A stretch of DNA of 31,673 bases from Candidatus Omnitrophota bacterium (lineage in GTDB: Bacteria > Omnitrophota > Koll11 > Pluralincolimonadales > Pluralincolimonadaceae). The stretch's first letter is position 1. Each line of letters begins with the position of its first letter. Below the pieces are notes generated by a model, which was not told the origin of the DNA, did no database searches, and saw only the letters and a program-made list of their open reading frames with translations. The translations under genes were made by a program, and so were the position numbers. Below are positions 22,876 to 31,281 of this stretch, in pieces. The DNA is taken from NCBI GenBank assembly GCA_022709465.1, contig JAKLIT010000001.1, positions 1 through 31,673 on the forward strand, read 5' to 3'.

Positions 22876-23622
22876 ATGTTCGGCTCATTGAAGAACGTGC
22901 AGATAGTGGTATTGGGTATATGCATCGCGCTGGGAACGATAATATCGACGGTAATACTCTCGCAGGGGATGATAAATTTCAAGAAGGCGTCGGCGGAAGT
23001 GATAGATGTGACCGGCTCCGCGGAGAAGAGGATAATATCGGATTATATCGTATGGACGTCGAAGTTCTCGGCAAAGGACGCGCAGTTGAAGGAGGCGTTC
23101 ACGAAGATAAAAGAGGACCTTGGCAAGGTCAAGGAATATCTTACCGGCAAAGGCGTCAAGGAAGGGGAGATAATCGTCCAGCAGGTCATAACAACGCCCG
23201 TATACAAGCTCGACAAGAACGGCAAGGCCACTAACGAGGTAGAGGCCTATATCCTCGACCAGATAATCGAGGTCCGCTCTGTCGATGTGATGAAATTGAC
23301 CGCGATCTCACGCGAGTCGACGGAGCTTATCGAACAGGACGTGCAGTTCGTTTCGTACGCGCCGCAGTATTTTTATACCAAGCTTGCGGAGCTGAAACTA
23401 GAAATGCTGGAAGCGGCCTCGGCGGATGCCAAGAAACGCGCCGAAAAAATACTCGCTCCCTCGGGGAACAGGGTCGGCAAGATCCGCTCCGCTAACATGG
23501 GCGTGTTCCAGATAACCCCCGTAAATTCGACCGAGGTCTCGGCGTGGGGCGAGAATGACACGTCATCCCTGGAGAAAAAGGTGTTTGCCGTGGTGCACGC
23601 GGATTTCGCGATAATAGAATGA
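22876..23622 (+). CDS. SIMPL domain (DUF541) protein, membrane-anchored
   Basis: A 248-residue protein with one N-terminal transmembrane segment (about 8-30: IVVLGICIALGTIISTVILS) and a periplasmic SIMPL domain (PF04402): IDVTGSAEKRIISDYIVWTS, EGEIIVQQVITTPVY, VEAYILDQIIEVRSVDVMKL, then ADAKKRAEKILAPSGNRVGKI and the final beta hairpin [14 protein letters not shown]. The family includes E. coli YggE and the outer-membrane protein BP26; its function is mostly unknown, with oxidative-stress links reported. GGGGGAG precedes ATG 22876. Its stop overlaps the transglutaminase-like start as ATGA (23619-23622). Confidence 0.87.
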   Translation: MFGSLKNVQIVVLGICIALGTIISTVILSQGMINFKKASAEVIDVTGSAEKRIISDYIVWTSKFSAKDAQLKEAFTKIKEDLGKVKEYLTGKGVKEGEIIVQQVITTPVYKLDKNGKATNEVEAYILDQIIEVRSVDVMKLTAISRESTELIEQDVQFVSYAPQYFYTKLAELKLEMLEAASADAKKRAEKILAPSGNRVGKIRSANMGVFQITPVNSTEVSAWGENDTSSLEKKVFAVVHADFAIIE

Positions 23623-24176
23623 ATAATAAAGAAGCGCGCATAACCGCCTTCAGGCGGATAAGGGATATCCCGTACGCGATAGTCCCCGCGATGCGCGACC
23701 CTGCGGTCGGCCCGCGCATGATGCTTAAAGAGAACCGCGGTTCTTGCAACCCGAAGCACGTGCTGCTTGCGGATGAATTCAGGAAGCTCGGACTAGAGGT
23801 CAGGTACGCAAATTATGCTTTCTCCTGGGACGACCCTGCGGTAAAATATCCTCCGGAGCTCAGGGCCCTGGCGAAGAGGATGCCTGCGGGCAACCATCTC
23901 GCGGTCAAGGCGCTAATCGGCGGTAAATGGGTGCTTGTCGACGCGACATGGGACCTTCCGCTGAAGAAGGCCGGGTTCCCGGTGAACGAGGACTGGAACG
24001 GCGTAAGCGATACGAAGAATGCCGTGACACCGATAAATGAGGTCCTCAACGAGACGATCGAGGAACGGGTGAAATACGATACCGCCCTGCGTTCGAAATA
24101 CACCGAAGAGCAGAAGGCGGCATATGCTGAGTTCATCGGTAAGCTGAATAAGTGGTTGGAGGATCTACGTGCATAG
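23619..24176 (+). CDS. Transglutaminase-like (papain-fold) protein
   Basis: A 185-residue protein with a Cys-His-Asp triad in the expected order: [18 protein letters not shown] (C43), [13 protein letters not shown] (H93) and [10 protein letters not shown] (D108). The spacing and VRYANY strand between them fit the transglutaminase-like core superfamily. It has no signal peptide, so a cytoplasmic role is likely; substrates of such small members are unknown. It begins in the ATGA overlap with the SIMPL gene, and its last eight bases overlap the GTG start of the MsrB-MsrA gene. Confidence 0.75.
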   Translation: MNNKEARITAFRRIRDIPYAIVPAMRDPAVGPRMMLKENRGSCNPKHVLLADEFRKLGLEVRYANYAFSWDDPAVKYPPELRALAKRMPAGNHLAVKALIGGKWVLVDATWDLPLKKAGFPVNEDWNGVSDTKNAVTPINEVLNETIEERVKYDTALRSKYTEEQKAAYAEFIGKLNKWLEDLRA

Positions 24177-25179
24177 ACCTGTCCCCAAACGACACGTCCC
24201 CTTACTCTTCTTATTATTGGTTATTTCGGGAGGATGTATGGCGAAATCCGATGAAGCGGCCGTGAAGATACCCATATATGACGCGAGGGCGGGCGCGGTA
24301 AAAGAGATGCTGAAGGTCGAGAGGCCCAACTCCGAATGGAAGAACGTGCTGACTCCCGAGCAGTACAGGGTGACGCGGCAGAGGGGCACGGAGAAACCGT
24401 CGGGCGGCGTCTGCGAGGCGCCGAAAGAGGACGGGCTGTATGAATGCATCTGCTGCGGCACGGACCTTTTCGGAGCGTCGATGAAATTTGAGTCGGGGAC
24501 CGGCTGGCCGAGTTTCTGGACGCCGGTAGCCCCGATAAATATAACGCTCAAGGAGGACCTTGATTTCGGTATGGAGCGCGTCGAAGTGTCCTGCGCCCGC
24601 TGCGGCGCGCACTTGGGCCATGTTTTTGACGACGGGCCCATGCCTACCGGAAAACGCTATTGCATGAACGGGATCGCGCTGAAATTCGTCAAGGGGCACT
24701 ATAAGCCCGCGCAGCTCGCGATATTCGCCGCGGGTTGTTTTTGGGGAGTCGAAGAATCCTTCAGGACGCTGAAAGGCGTCATATGGACAAGAGTCGGATA
24801 TACAGGCGGCAACTTCAAGAATCCCACATACCAGGACGTCTGCAGCCATAAGACAGGCCATGCGGAGGCGGTGCAGATATTGTTCGACCCGTCGGTGATA
24901 ACGTACAGCCAGCTGCTCGACGTCTTCTGGAAGATACACGACCCCACCCAGGTCAACAGGCAGGGCGCGGATGTCGGCTCGAACTACAGGTCTGCCATAT
25001 TCTACCGCAACAGTGAACAGGAGAAACTCGCGAAGGAGTCGAGGGACCGCCTCGAGAAGTCGGGGCAGCTGAAGGGTAAAATAGTGACTCAGATAACTAA
25101 GGCGGGCGTCTTTTACCCTGCCGAAGAATATCACCAGCATTATTACATGAAGCACAACCTTCCGCCACAGTGCAATTAA
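24169..25179 (+). CDS. msrAB: Bifunctional methionine sulfoxide reductase (MsrB-MsrA fusion)
   Basis: A 336-residue protein from GTG 24169. The MsrB part comes first (about 52-175): two zinc CxxC pairs (C93/C96 in [12 protein letters not shown]142/C145 in [16 protein letters not shown]) and catalytic C165 in RYCMNG. MsrA follows (about 183-336) with [12 protein letters not shown] (C190) and the conserved [10 protein letters not shown] end. It reduces both R- and S-methionine sulfoxides by family. Two starts are supported: GTG 24169 (GGAGG six bases upstream) adds a lipoprotein-like signal, [14 protein letters not shown], with Ser rather than Leu/Val at -3, while ATG 24238 (GGGAGG upstream) gives a cytoplasmic form. 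Part of the signal is encoded by GTCCCC repeats. Confidence 0.92.
   Translation: MHRPVPKRHVPLLFLLLVISGGCMAKSDEAAVKIPIYDARAGAVKEMLKVERPNSEWKNVLTPEQYRVTRQRGTEKPSGGVCEAPKEDGLYECICCGTDLFGASMKFESGTGWPSFWTPVAPINITLKEDLDFGMERVEVSCARCGAHLGHVFDDGPMPTGKRYCMNGIALKFVKGHYKPAQLAIFAAGCFWGVEESFRTLKGVIWTRVGYTGGNFKNPTYQDVCSHKTGHAEAVQILFDPSVITYSQLLDVFWKIHDPTQVNRQGADVGSNYRSAIFYRNSEQEKLAKESRDRLEKSGQLKGKIVTQITKAGVFYPAEEYHQHYYMKHNLPPQCN
24179..24201. repeat. GTCCCC repeat pair inside the MsrB-MsrA leader
   Basis: CTGTCCCC (24179-24186) and GACACGTCCCC (24191-24201) match the units at 596-634. Here they are translated as part of the predicted signal peptide ([10 protein letters not shown]). Confidence 0.5.
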
Positions 25180-25185
25180 ATATGA

Positions 25186-25191
25186 TATAAT
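25186..25191 (+). promoter_or_regulatory. Possible -10 element before trpB2
   Basis: A perfect TATAAT at 25186-25191 lies in the short gap before trpB2 (ATG 25219), in otherwise GC-rich sequence. No recognisable -35 is found 16-18 bases upstream. A separate promoter here is plausible but unproven. Confidence 0.35.
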
Positions 25192-25218
25192 ATTCGCCAA
25201 AATCAAAGGAGCCCTGCA

Positions 25219-26568
25219 ATGGACAACGAAAGAGTGATTTTGCCGTTAAACGACATCCCAAAGGCCTGGTACAATATAATGCCCGACCTGCCGGAGCAAT
25301 TGCCGCCGCCGCTCAACCCGCAGACGGGGAAGCCGCTCGGGCCCGCGGACCTCGCGCCGATATTCCCGATGTCGCTGATAGAGCAGGAGATGAGCAGCCA
25401 GCGCTGGATAGATATCCCCGATGAAGTCCTTGATGTATACAAGATATACAGGCCGACGCCGCTTAAGAGGGCGGTCCGTCTCGAGAAGGCGCTGAAGACG
25501 AATTGCAGGGTATATTATAAGGACGAGAGCGTATCGCCCGCCGGAAGCCATAAGCTGAATACCGCGATCGCGCAGGCGTATTATAATAAGAAAGAAGGCG
25601 TAAAACGCATATCGACCGAGACTGGGGCAGGGCAGTGGGGTTCCGCGCTTTCCTTCGCGTGCAATATACTCGGGCTCAAGTGCACGGTCTATATGGTTAA
25701 GGCAAGCTATTTCCAGAAGCCGTACCGCAAATCCCTGATGCACGTCTGGGGGGCGGAGGTCTTCCCGTCGCCGACGAATAAGACCAACTCCGGGCGCGCG
25801 GCGCTCGCGGAAGACCCGGAGACGCCGGGCAGTTTGGGCATTGCGATATCGGAGGCGGTCGAGGACGCGGCCACGCACGACGACACGAAATATTCCCTCG
25901 GAAGCGTGCTGAACCACGTGCTTACGCACCAGTCGGTCATCGGCCTCGAGACGAAGAAACAGCTCGAGATGATAGGTGAAAAGCCGGATACGCTGATTGC
26001 CTGTGTCGGCGGCGGCAGCAACTTCGCCGGGTTCGCCTTCCCGTTCGTTCCCGAGAAGCTGAAAGGGAAGGATATGAAGATTATCGCCGTAGAGCCGACG
26101 GCCTGCCCGTCGCTTACGAAGGGCGAGTACCTTTATGATTACGGCGATACGGGAAAGCTTACGCCGCTCGTAAAGATGTACACTCTCGGCCACAGCTTCA
26201 TTCCCGCGGGAATACATGCGGGCGGGCTCAGGTATCACGGGGTCGCGCCGCAGGTTTCGCTGTTGGCCAGGAAGAAAGTAATAGAGTCAAGGGCGTTTTC
26301 ACAGAACCCCGTATTCGAGGCGGCGATAATGTGGGCGAGGACCGAAGGATTCCTGCCGGCGCCGGAGACATCGCACGCGATACGTTGCGCGATAGACGAG
26401 GCGAAGAAGAACGACAAGAAGACGATCGTATTCAACTACAGCGGCCACGGCCATTTCGACCTCTCGGCGTATGACGCTTACCTTGAAGGGAAGCTAGAGG
26501 ATTACGAGCATCCCGAAGAGAAGATAAAAGAGGCGATAAAGAAGATACCTGAAATTGGGAACGCATAG
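25219..26568 (+). CDS. trpB: Tryptophan synthase beta-like enzyme (TrpB2)
   Basis: A 449-residue PLP enzyme of the TrpB2 type, longer than classical TrpB (about 400) and with the characteristic N-terminal extension ([31 protein letters not shown]). The PLP lysine is K112 in [17 protein letters not shown]; the phosphate-binding loop is [13 protein letters not shown]. Other marks are [18 protein letters not shown] and [12 protein letters not shown]. It converts indole plus serine to tryptophan by family; TrpB2 often works without TrpA, and no trpA or other trp gene is seen here, which fits indole salvage or an orphan role. AAGGAG precedes ATG 25219. The gene ends five bases before the ATG of the GH94 gene. 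Confidence 0.93.
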   Translation: MDNERVILPLNDIPKAWYNIMPDLPEQLPPPLNPQTGKPLGPADLAPIFPMSLIEQEMSSQRWIDIPDEVLDVYKIYRPTPLKRAVRLEKALKTNCRVYYKDESVSPAGSHKLNTAIAQAYYNKKEGVKRISTETGAGQWGSALSFACNILGLKCTVYMVKASYFQKPYRKSLMHVWGAEVFPSPTNKTNSGRAALAEDPETPGSLGIAISEAVEDAATHDDTKYSLGSVLNHVLTHQSVIGLETKKQLEMIGEKPDTLIACVGGGSNFAGFAFPFVPEKLKGKDMKIIAVEPTACPSLTKGEYLYDYGDTGKLTPLVKMYTLGHSFIPAGIHAGGLRYHGVAPQVSLLARKKVIESRAFSQNPVFEAAIMWARTEGFLPAPETSHAIRCAIDEAKKNDKKTIVFNYSGHGHFDLSAYDAYLEGKLEDYEHPEEKIKEAIKKIPEIGNA

Positions 26569-26572
26569 AGGT

Positions 26573-28972
26573 ATGGCCCCTATATATAAATTTATAGATG
26601 ATAACGGGACGTTTACGGTAAAGGACCCGCAGAGGTTCAGCTTGTATTTCCCGCTGACCGATAAGGACGGGAGGATATTGAGCTCGATAAGCCCGAACCT
26701 CGGCGGGGACATAAAGCGGGATAACGACCGTTTCCTGACGCCGCCCGCGAGCATAGAGGACATCCGCAACAACCTCTTCTGCCGCCGCGATTTCTTCATC
26801 AAAGCCGACGGGCACGTGGTCCGGTTATCATATCCGCACGACGACGTGCTCGAGGCGGGGTTCCTCTACCATAAAGTGACGAAGAGGACGGCGGGCATGA
26901 AGATAGAGATACTGAATTTCGTCCCTTTCGACATGCCGGTGGAGGTCATGCAGGTTCGGGTCACGAACTACAGCGGCAAGGATATCGATATAACCCCTAC
27001 CTCGTTCATCCCGTTATTCGGCCGCAGCGAGAAGAACATCCGCGACCACAGGCATGTCAGCTCCCTTCTTAACCGCGTCGAGCTCGACAGGCACGGGGTA
27101 TTCCTGAAGCCGACGATGATATTCGACGAGAAGGGCCACACGGAGAACAGGACGCAGTATTTCGTCCTCGGATACGAAGGCAAAGGCAAGGCGCCCGTCG
27201 GGCAGTACCCGTCGCTCGGGATGTTCTACGGCGAAGGGGATATGATATTCCCCGACGCGATATACAAATTGGTCGTGCCGGCAACGAGGAAGTCGCCGGA
27301 TTTCGACGGGAAAGAAGCCTGCGGCGCGTTCAGGTTCTCTCGCCGTATATTGAAGAAGGGCGCTTCGCAGGAATATTGCCTGGTCATGGGTATCGAAGAG
27401 GATAAGGGCGCAGCGCTTAAATATTTCCGGAAGCTCAATACCCCCGCGAAGGTCGCCGGGAGTTTAGCCGCGACAAAAAAATACTGGCGCAAGTACCTTT
27501 CGAAGCCCGTGCTCTCGTTCAAGGACAGCGATTACAATAACTGGCTGCTATGGGTCAAGCTGCAGCCGACACTCCGAAAGCTGTTCGGATGCTCGTTCTT
27601 GCCGCATTTCGATTACGGTAAGGGCGGCCGCGGCTGGCGCGACATCTGGCAGGATGCGCTGACGCTGTTATTGACGGAACCGAAGAAGGCCAAAGATTTC
27701 ATATTTGACAGTTTCAAGGGTGTCCGGCTCGACGGCTCGAATGCGACGATAATAACGAAGGATGGAAGGTTCATCGCCGACCGCAACAGGATAAGCCGCG
27801 TATGGATGGACCACGGCATCTGGCCGTACCTCACCACGCGCATGTATATAAACAAGACAGGAGACCTCGGTTTCATGCTCAGGGACGCGGAGTATTTCCG
27901 CGACCACCAGCTGAAACGCGCGAAAGAGACGGACAAGGCGTTCAACCAGGCGGATTTCATCCAGCGCGACAGCTCCGGCAAGTTGTACAAGGGTAGCGTG
28001 CTCGAGCACCTGCTGGTACAGAACCTCGTGCAGTTCTTCAATGTCGGCGAGCATAACGTGATACGCCTTGAGAACGCCGACTGGAACGACGGGCTCGACA
28101 TGGCCTCCGACAGGGGCGAGAGCGTAACATTCAGCTTCATGTACGCCCACAATCTCTGGGACATCTGCTCGATACTCGAGAAGATGAAGCGGAAGCATGA
28201 GAAGGTAAAGGTCCTCGTCGAACTGTTGCCGCTGCTCGACAGCATGAGCTCGCCGGTGGATTACGGCGATTACAGGCAGAAGCAGAAGCGGCTCGATGAA
28301 TATACGGAGTCGGTTAAGAGCATAAGCGGAGAGAAAGTCGAGGTCGATATTGAGGGCCTCGTGAAAGACCTGCGCGGTAAGGCCGACCACATGTTCGCGT
28401 GGCTCGGCGAAAAGGAATGGATGCCCTCCGCGGGTTTCTTCAACGGCTATTACGACAACAACGGCCGCCGCGTCGAGGGCAAGGTCCCGCCGCTGCGGGG
28501 CAAGGTCCCGCCGCTGCGGGGCAAGGTCAAAGGCAATGTCAGGATGAAACTGCAATCGCAGGTGTTCGCGATCATGAGCGGCGGCGCTACCGACGAGCAG
28601 ATAGCCGTGATATGGGCCTCGATAAAGAAGCACCTGAAGGACAGGCGCCTCGGCGGTTTCCGCCTCGGAACGGATTTTAAGTCGCTCTATATGGAGCTCG
28701 GCCGCGCGTTCGGGTTCGCCTACGGCGATAAGGAGAACGGTGCGTTCTTCAACCACATGGTCGTGATGCTCGCGAACGCCCTCTACAAGAGGGGCTTCAA
28801 GAATGAGGGCAAAGAGGTCCTCGACTCGATCTACAAGATGGCGACGAGCGACAGGGCGCGCATCTATCCGATGATACCGGAATATTTCAATAACGAGGGC
28901 CGCGGGCTCTACCTGTACCTGACCGGCTCGGCGAGCTGGTATATTTATACGCTTATCGAGGAAGTCCTTTGA
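26573..28972 (+). CDS. GH94 family glycoside phosphorylase (cellobiose/chitobiose phosphorylase-like)
   Basis: A 799-residue protein from ATG 26573 (TTG 26555, inside trpB, is less likely). The N-terminal beta-sandwich (about 1-290) is followed by an alpha-barrel with GH94 marks: GRGWRDIWQDAL, ISRVWMDHGIWPYLTTRMYI, YKGSVLEHLLVQ and NADWNDGLDM, where the first Asp of DWND (about residue 503) is the general acid. It is expected to cleave a beta-glycosidic disaccharide or oligosaccharide with phosphate; which sugar is not readable. The family is often 790-820 residues, so it is full length. It has no signal peptide, so it is cytoplasmic. A 21-bp tandem duplication (28478-28519) adds two copies of a VPPLRGK segment. 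It ends overlapping the next start. Confidence 0.87.
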   Translation: MAPIYKFIDDNGTFTVKDPQRFSLYFPLTDKDGRILSSISPNLGGDIKRDNDRFLTPPASIEDIRNNLFCRRDFFIKADGHVVRLSYPHDDVLEAGFLYHKVTKRTAGMKIEILNFVPFDMPVEVMQVRVTNYSGKDIDITPTSFIPLFGRSEKNIRDHRHVSSLLNRVELDRHGVFLKPTMIFDEKGHTENRTQYFVLGYEGKGKAPVGQYPSLGMFYGEGDMIFPDAIYKLVVPATRKSPDFDGKEACGAFRFSRRILKKGASQEYCLVMGIEEDKGAALKYFRKLNTPAKVAGSLAATKKYWRKYLSKPVLSFKDSDYNNWLLWVKLQPTLRKLFGCSFLPHFDYGKGGRGWRDIWQDALTLLLTEPKKAKDFIFDSFKGVRLDGSNATIITKDGRFIADRNRISRVWMDHGIWPYLTTRMYINKTGDLGFMLRDAEYFRDHQLKRAKETDKAFNQADFIQRDSSGKLYKGSVLEHLLVQNLVQFFNVGEHNVIRLENADWNDGLDMASDRGESVTFSFMYAHNLWDICSILEKMKRKHEKVKVLVELLPLLDSMSSPVDYGDYRQKQKRLDEYTESVKSISGEKVEVDIEGLVKDLRGKADHMFAWLGEKEWMPSAGFFNGYYDNNGRRVEGKVPPLRGKVPPLRGKVKGNVRMKLQSQVFAIMSGGATDEQIAVIWASIKKHLKDRRLGGFRLGTDFKSLYMELGRAFGFAYGDKENGAFFNHMVVMLANALYKRGFKNEGKEVLDSIYKMATSDRARIYPMIPEYFNNEGRGLYLYLTGSASWYIYTLIEEVL
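28478..28519. repeat. In-frame 21-bp tandem duplication in the GH94 gene
   Basis: Two identical 21-bp units (28478-28498 and 28499-28519, each beginning GGCAAGGTCCCGCC) are followed by a 9-base partial third copy (28520-28528). Each adds seven residues (GKVPPLR) in a loop, so the frame is kept. Confidence 0.85.
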
Positions 28973-29832
28973 AAAAAGAATATATCGTATTCGCCTCAAT
29001 AATCGCAGCGATAGCCGTGCTTGCCGTTATCGGCAGGTCGCTTATAATCGATTTCGCGGTAAAACAGATCAAGGGCGCTTTCCCGGATTATAAGGTCACG
29101 GTCGGGAATGCCGAGATAAAGAGCATAGACCTCATCTCATTCAGCGATATAGATATCTCCAGAGGCGATACCAATAGGTACAGGGTCAGGGAGTTGGACG
29201 TACGGTTCACTCCTCTGACGCCTTTTAGCAGGACGATACCGAAGGTGTCGGTCGACGGCTGCAGCATTGTCGTGTCTTCCCCGAAGGGCAAACTAAAGGA
29301 GCTTGTCCAGTTCCCGAAGCCGAAGGCGGGCCCGATGTTCATAATCGAGTCGCTCGAGATAAACGATCTCGTCCTCGAGATACACACGTCCGATTTCGAC
29401 ACGACGGTCCTTATCAGGGCTAACGCGGCCGTCGGAAAAGATATCTCATACGACGCGGTCGTGAAGATGGAAAAGATAAACCTGGGCCTTCTCGCGAAGA
29501 TGCTCGGGGCGGGGGAGAAGGTCGATATAAGCGGGAAGATGGGCGGCGAGATATCGCTGAGCGGCAAGGACATGAGGATAGACACGATAACAGGCGAGTT
29601 CAAGGCCATTAGCCCCGGCGGGACCGTAATAATAAAGGACGAGGAGTTCATAAAGAACCTGGCAAAGCAGGCGAAGCAGCCCGTCGAGGTAATAAGGGAC
29701 AGCTTTCAGAACTACAAGTACACGAGCGGATCGTTGTCGGTATCGAAGGACAGGGACGCGATATTGTTGCACCTGCTGATGGAAGGAACGCAGGGAAAGA
29801 GGGACCTGACGATAGCATTTCACGGATTCTAA
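28969..29832 (+). CDS. Short YdbH/AsmA-like membrane-anchored protein
   Basis: A 287-residue protein starting at TTG 28969, overlapping the GH94 stop. One N-terminal transmembrane helix (about 5-24) is followed by alternating beta strands typical of AsmA/TamB-like intermembrane proteins: AFPDYKVTVGNAEIKSIDLI, VRELDVRFTPLTPFSRTIPK, VSVDGCSIVVSSPKG and SLEINDLVLEIHTSDF. The end (GGTVIIKDEEFIKNLAKQ, GSLSVSKDRDAILLHLLMEG) resembles the C-terminal domain of YdbH. Full YdbH is several times longer, so this is a compact version. The assignment rests strongly on its neighbour, which carries YnbE and YdbL features. The likely role is envelope lipid transport or homeostasis; inference. Confidence 0.6.
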   Translation: MKKEYIVFASIIAAIAVLAVIGRSLIIDFAVKQIKGAFPDYKVTVGNAEIKSIDLISFSDIDISRGDTNRYRVRELDVRFTPLTPFSRTIPKVSVDGCSIVVSSPKGKLKELVQFPKPKAGPMFIIESLEINDLVLEIHTSDFDTTVLIRANAAVGKDISYDAVVKMEKINLGLLAKMLGAGEKVDISGKMGGEISLSGKDMRIDTITGEFKAISPGGTVIIKDEEFIKNLAKQAKQPVEVIRDSFQNYKYTSGSLSVSKDRDAILLHLLMEGTQGKRDLTIAFHGF

Positions 29833-29843
29833 GGGAGGGCAAG

Positions 29844-30410
29844 ATGAAGAACAGGATAACAGTGCCGGTAGCGGTATTTCTCGCATTTTTGGCGGTAGGT
29901 TGCGCGTCGGTGCAGGTCAAGGCGCCAAAAGACCCGATAAAGGTCGATATAACGATGCGGCTCGACGTTTACCAGCATGTCGAGAAGGATATCGACAGCA
30001 TTGAAGATATCGTATCGGGCAAGAAAGCGCCGAAGCCGAAGGAAGGCATGCAGTTGAATTTTCTCTTCACGGACGCTTACGCGGAAGAAGGCATGCCGGC
30101 GGATGTCGAGCAGGCCGCTCTTAGGCGCAGGGACAGGAAAACGGAGCTTATGGCGCATGAGGCCGAAGGCCACATAGGCGAGAACAGGATGGGGCTCGTC
30201 GAGGTAAAGTCTGCGCAGGCGCCGGGCGGGCTGGTCAGCGCCGAGAACTCCGACAGGATGCTGATATATAAGGCGATATCGCAGAAGAACGGCGCGGCGC
30301 TTGAGGATGTGCAGAAGCTTTACGCGAAGCGGCTCATCGAAGACGCTCCCGCCGGGACGCCCATCGAAGTAATGGACGCGTCCGGTAATTACGGCTGGAA
30401 GAAAAAATAA
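29844..30410 (+). CDS. YnbE-YdbL fusion lipoprotein
   Basis: A 188-residue lipoprotein. The signal (MKNRITVPVAVFLAFLAVGC) ends in a lipobox AVGC with Cys20. Residues 21-60 look like YnbE: VQVKAPKDPIKVDITMRLDV, HVEKDIDSIEDIV. Residues about 85-188 look like YdbL/DUF1318: RRRDRKTELMAHEAEGHIGE, NRMGLVEVK, ENSDRMLIYKAISQKNG, AALEDVQKLYAKRLIEDAP and GTPIEVMDASGNYGWKKK. In E. coli ynbE and ydbL are separate genes next to ydbH, and YdbH-YnbE form an inner-to-outer-membrane bridge. Here the two small partners are one polypeptide directly downstream of the YdbH-like gene (11-base gap, AGGGAGGG before ATG 29844). Confidence 0.7.
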   Translation: MKNRITVPVAVFLAFLAVGCASVQVKAPKDPIKVDITMRLDVYQHVEKDIDSIEDIVSGKKAPKPKEGMQLNFLFTDAYAEEGMPADVEQAALRRRDRKTELMAHEAEGHIGENRMGLVEVKSAQAPGGLVSAENSDRMLIYKAISQKNGAALEDVQKLYAKRLIEDAPAGTPIEVMDASGNYGWKKK

Positions 30411-30632
30411 TTGAAGATTTCGGTAAAGGTCAAGGCCGGTTCCAGCAGGGAGAAGGTCGAGAAGGCGGATGACGGCAGTTACGCGGTATGGGTAATGGCA
30501 AAGCCGGCGGACGGCAAAGCGAACGAGGCGGTAATAAAAGCCCTTGCCGCGCATTTTGATACGGCAAAATCAAACGTTGTTTTATTGACCGGCCACGCCT
30601 CAAAACATAAGATCTTTTCTATTAATGTTTAA
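30411..30632 (+). CDS. DUF167/YggU family protein
   Basis: A 73-residue protein starting at TTG 30411 directly after the upstream stop, with GGAAG nearby. It has the DUF167 pattern (PF02594): ISVKVKAGSSREKVEKADDG, VWVMAKPADGKANEAVIKAL, AAHFDTAKSNVVLLTGHASK and HKIFSI. The family is small (70-100 residues) and widely conserved but without an established function. This one is at the short end yet complete. Its last eight bases overlap the HAD phosphatase start (ATG 30625). Confidence 0.88.
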   Translation: MKISVKVKAGSSREKVEKADDGSYAVWVMAKPADGKANEAVIKALAAHFDTAKSNVVLLTGHASKHKIFSINV

Positions 30633-31281
30633 GCTTGTGATATTCGATATAGACGGCACTATTGTCGACGCCTACAGCGCCATAGAGAAGAGCATCAACT
30701 ATACCCTGAAGAAGCTCGGGTATCCCAAGGCGAAGATGGCCGCAGTCAGGCGGCTCGTAGGCCACGGAGACCGGAACTTCGTCGAGCAGTTCGTCGGCCG
30801 GAAAGATGTCGAAGAGGGGCTGAAGCTCTACCGCAAGCACCACGAAAAAGCCCTGTTGAGGCACTCGAAGGCAATACCAGGGGCGAGGCGCCTGCTGGCC
30901 GGGCTCAAGAAGTCCGGTTACAAACTCGCTATAGCGAGCAACAGGCCGCCGAATTACAGCATGATACTGCTGAAGCATCTCGACCTGCTTAAATATTTCG
31001 ACGCGATAGAATGCGCGCGGGACAAGAGCGAGATAAAGCCGAAACCGTTCCTCATACCGAGGATACTGAAGAAGCTCGGTATCAAAAAAAGCGAGGCCCT
31101 TTACGTGGGCGATATGACGGTGGACGTCCATGCCGGCCATAATGCGGGCGTAAAGGTAGTGGCGGTCCTCGGCGGGTCGTCATCGCACTCCGAATTAAGG
31201 GCGGCGAGGCCTTGCGGGATAACCCGCAAGATATCGGGCCTGCTGCATGTGGCAAAAAAATGCCGGACAAAAACATACTGA
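30625..31281 (+). CDS. HAD-superfamily phosphatase (phosphoglycolate phosphatase-like)
   Basis: A 218-residue HAD hydrolase with an alpha-helical cap. Motif I is VIFDIDGTIVD (nucleophile D8, acid D10), motif II is LAIASNRP, motif III is EIKPKP (Lys) and motif IV is LYVGDMTVDVHAGHNAG. The layout matches Gph/PgmB-type enzymes; the exact substrate is uncertain. ATG 30625 overlaps the DUF167 gene and has no clear ribosome site, suggesting coupling. The stop at 31279-31281 overlaps the response regulator gene. Confidence 0.87.
   Translation: MFKLVIFDIDGTIVDAYSAIEKSINYTLKKLGYPKAKMAAVRRLVGHGDRNFVEQFVGRKDVEEGLKLYRKHHEKALLRHSKAIPGARRLLAGLKKSGYKLAIASNRPPNYSMILLKHLDLLKYFDAIECARDKSEIKPKPFLIPRILKKLGIKKSEALYVGDMTVDVHAGHNAGVKVVAVLGGSSSHSELRAARPCGITRKISGLLHVAKKCRTKTY

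Noticed and set aside
27668..28999. 443-codon open frame on the minus strand
   Set aside because: Antisense shadow of the GH94 gene, without recognisable motifs.
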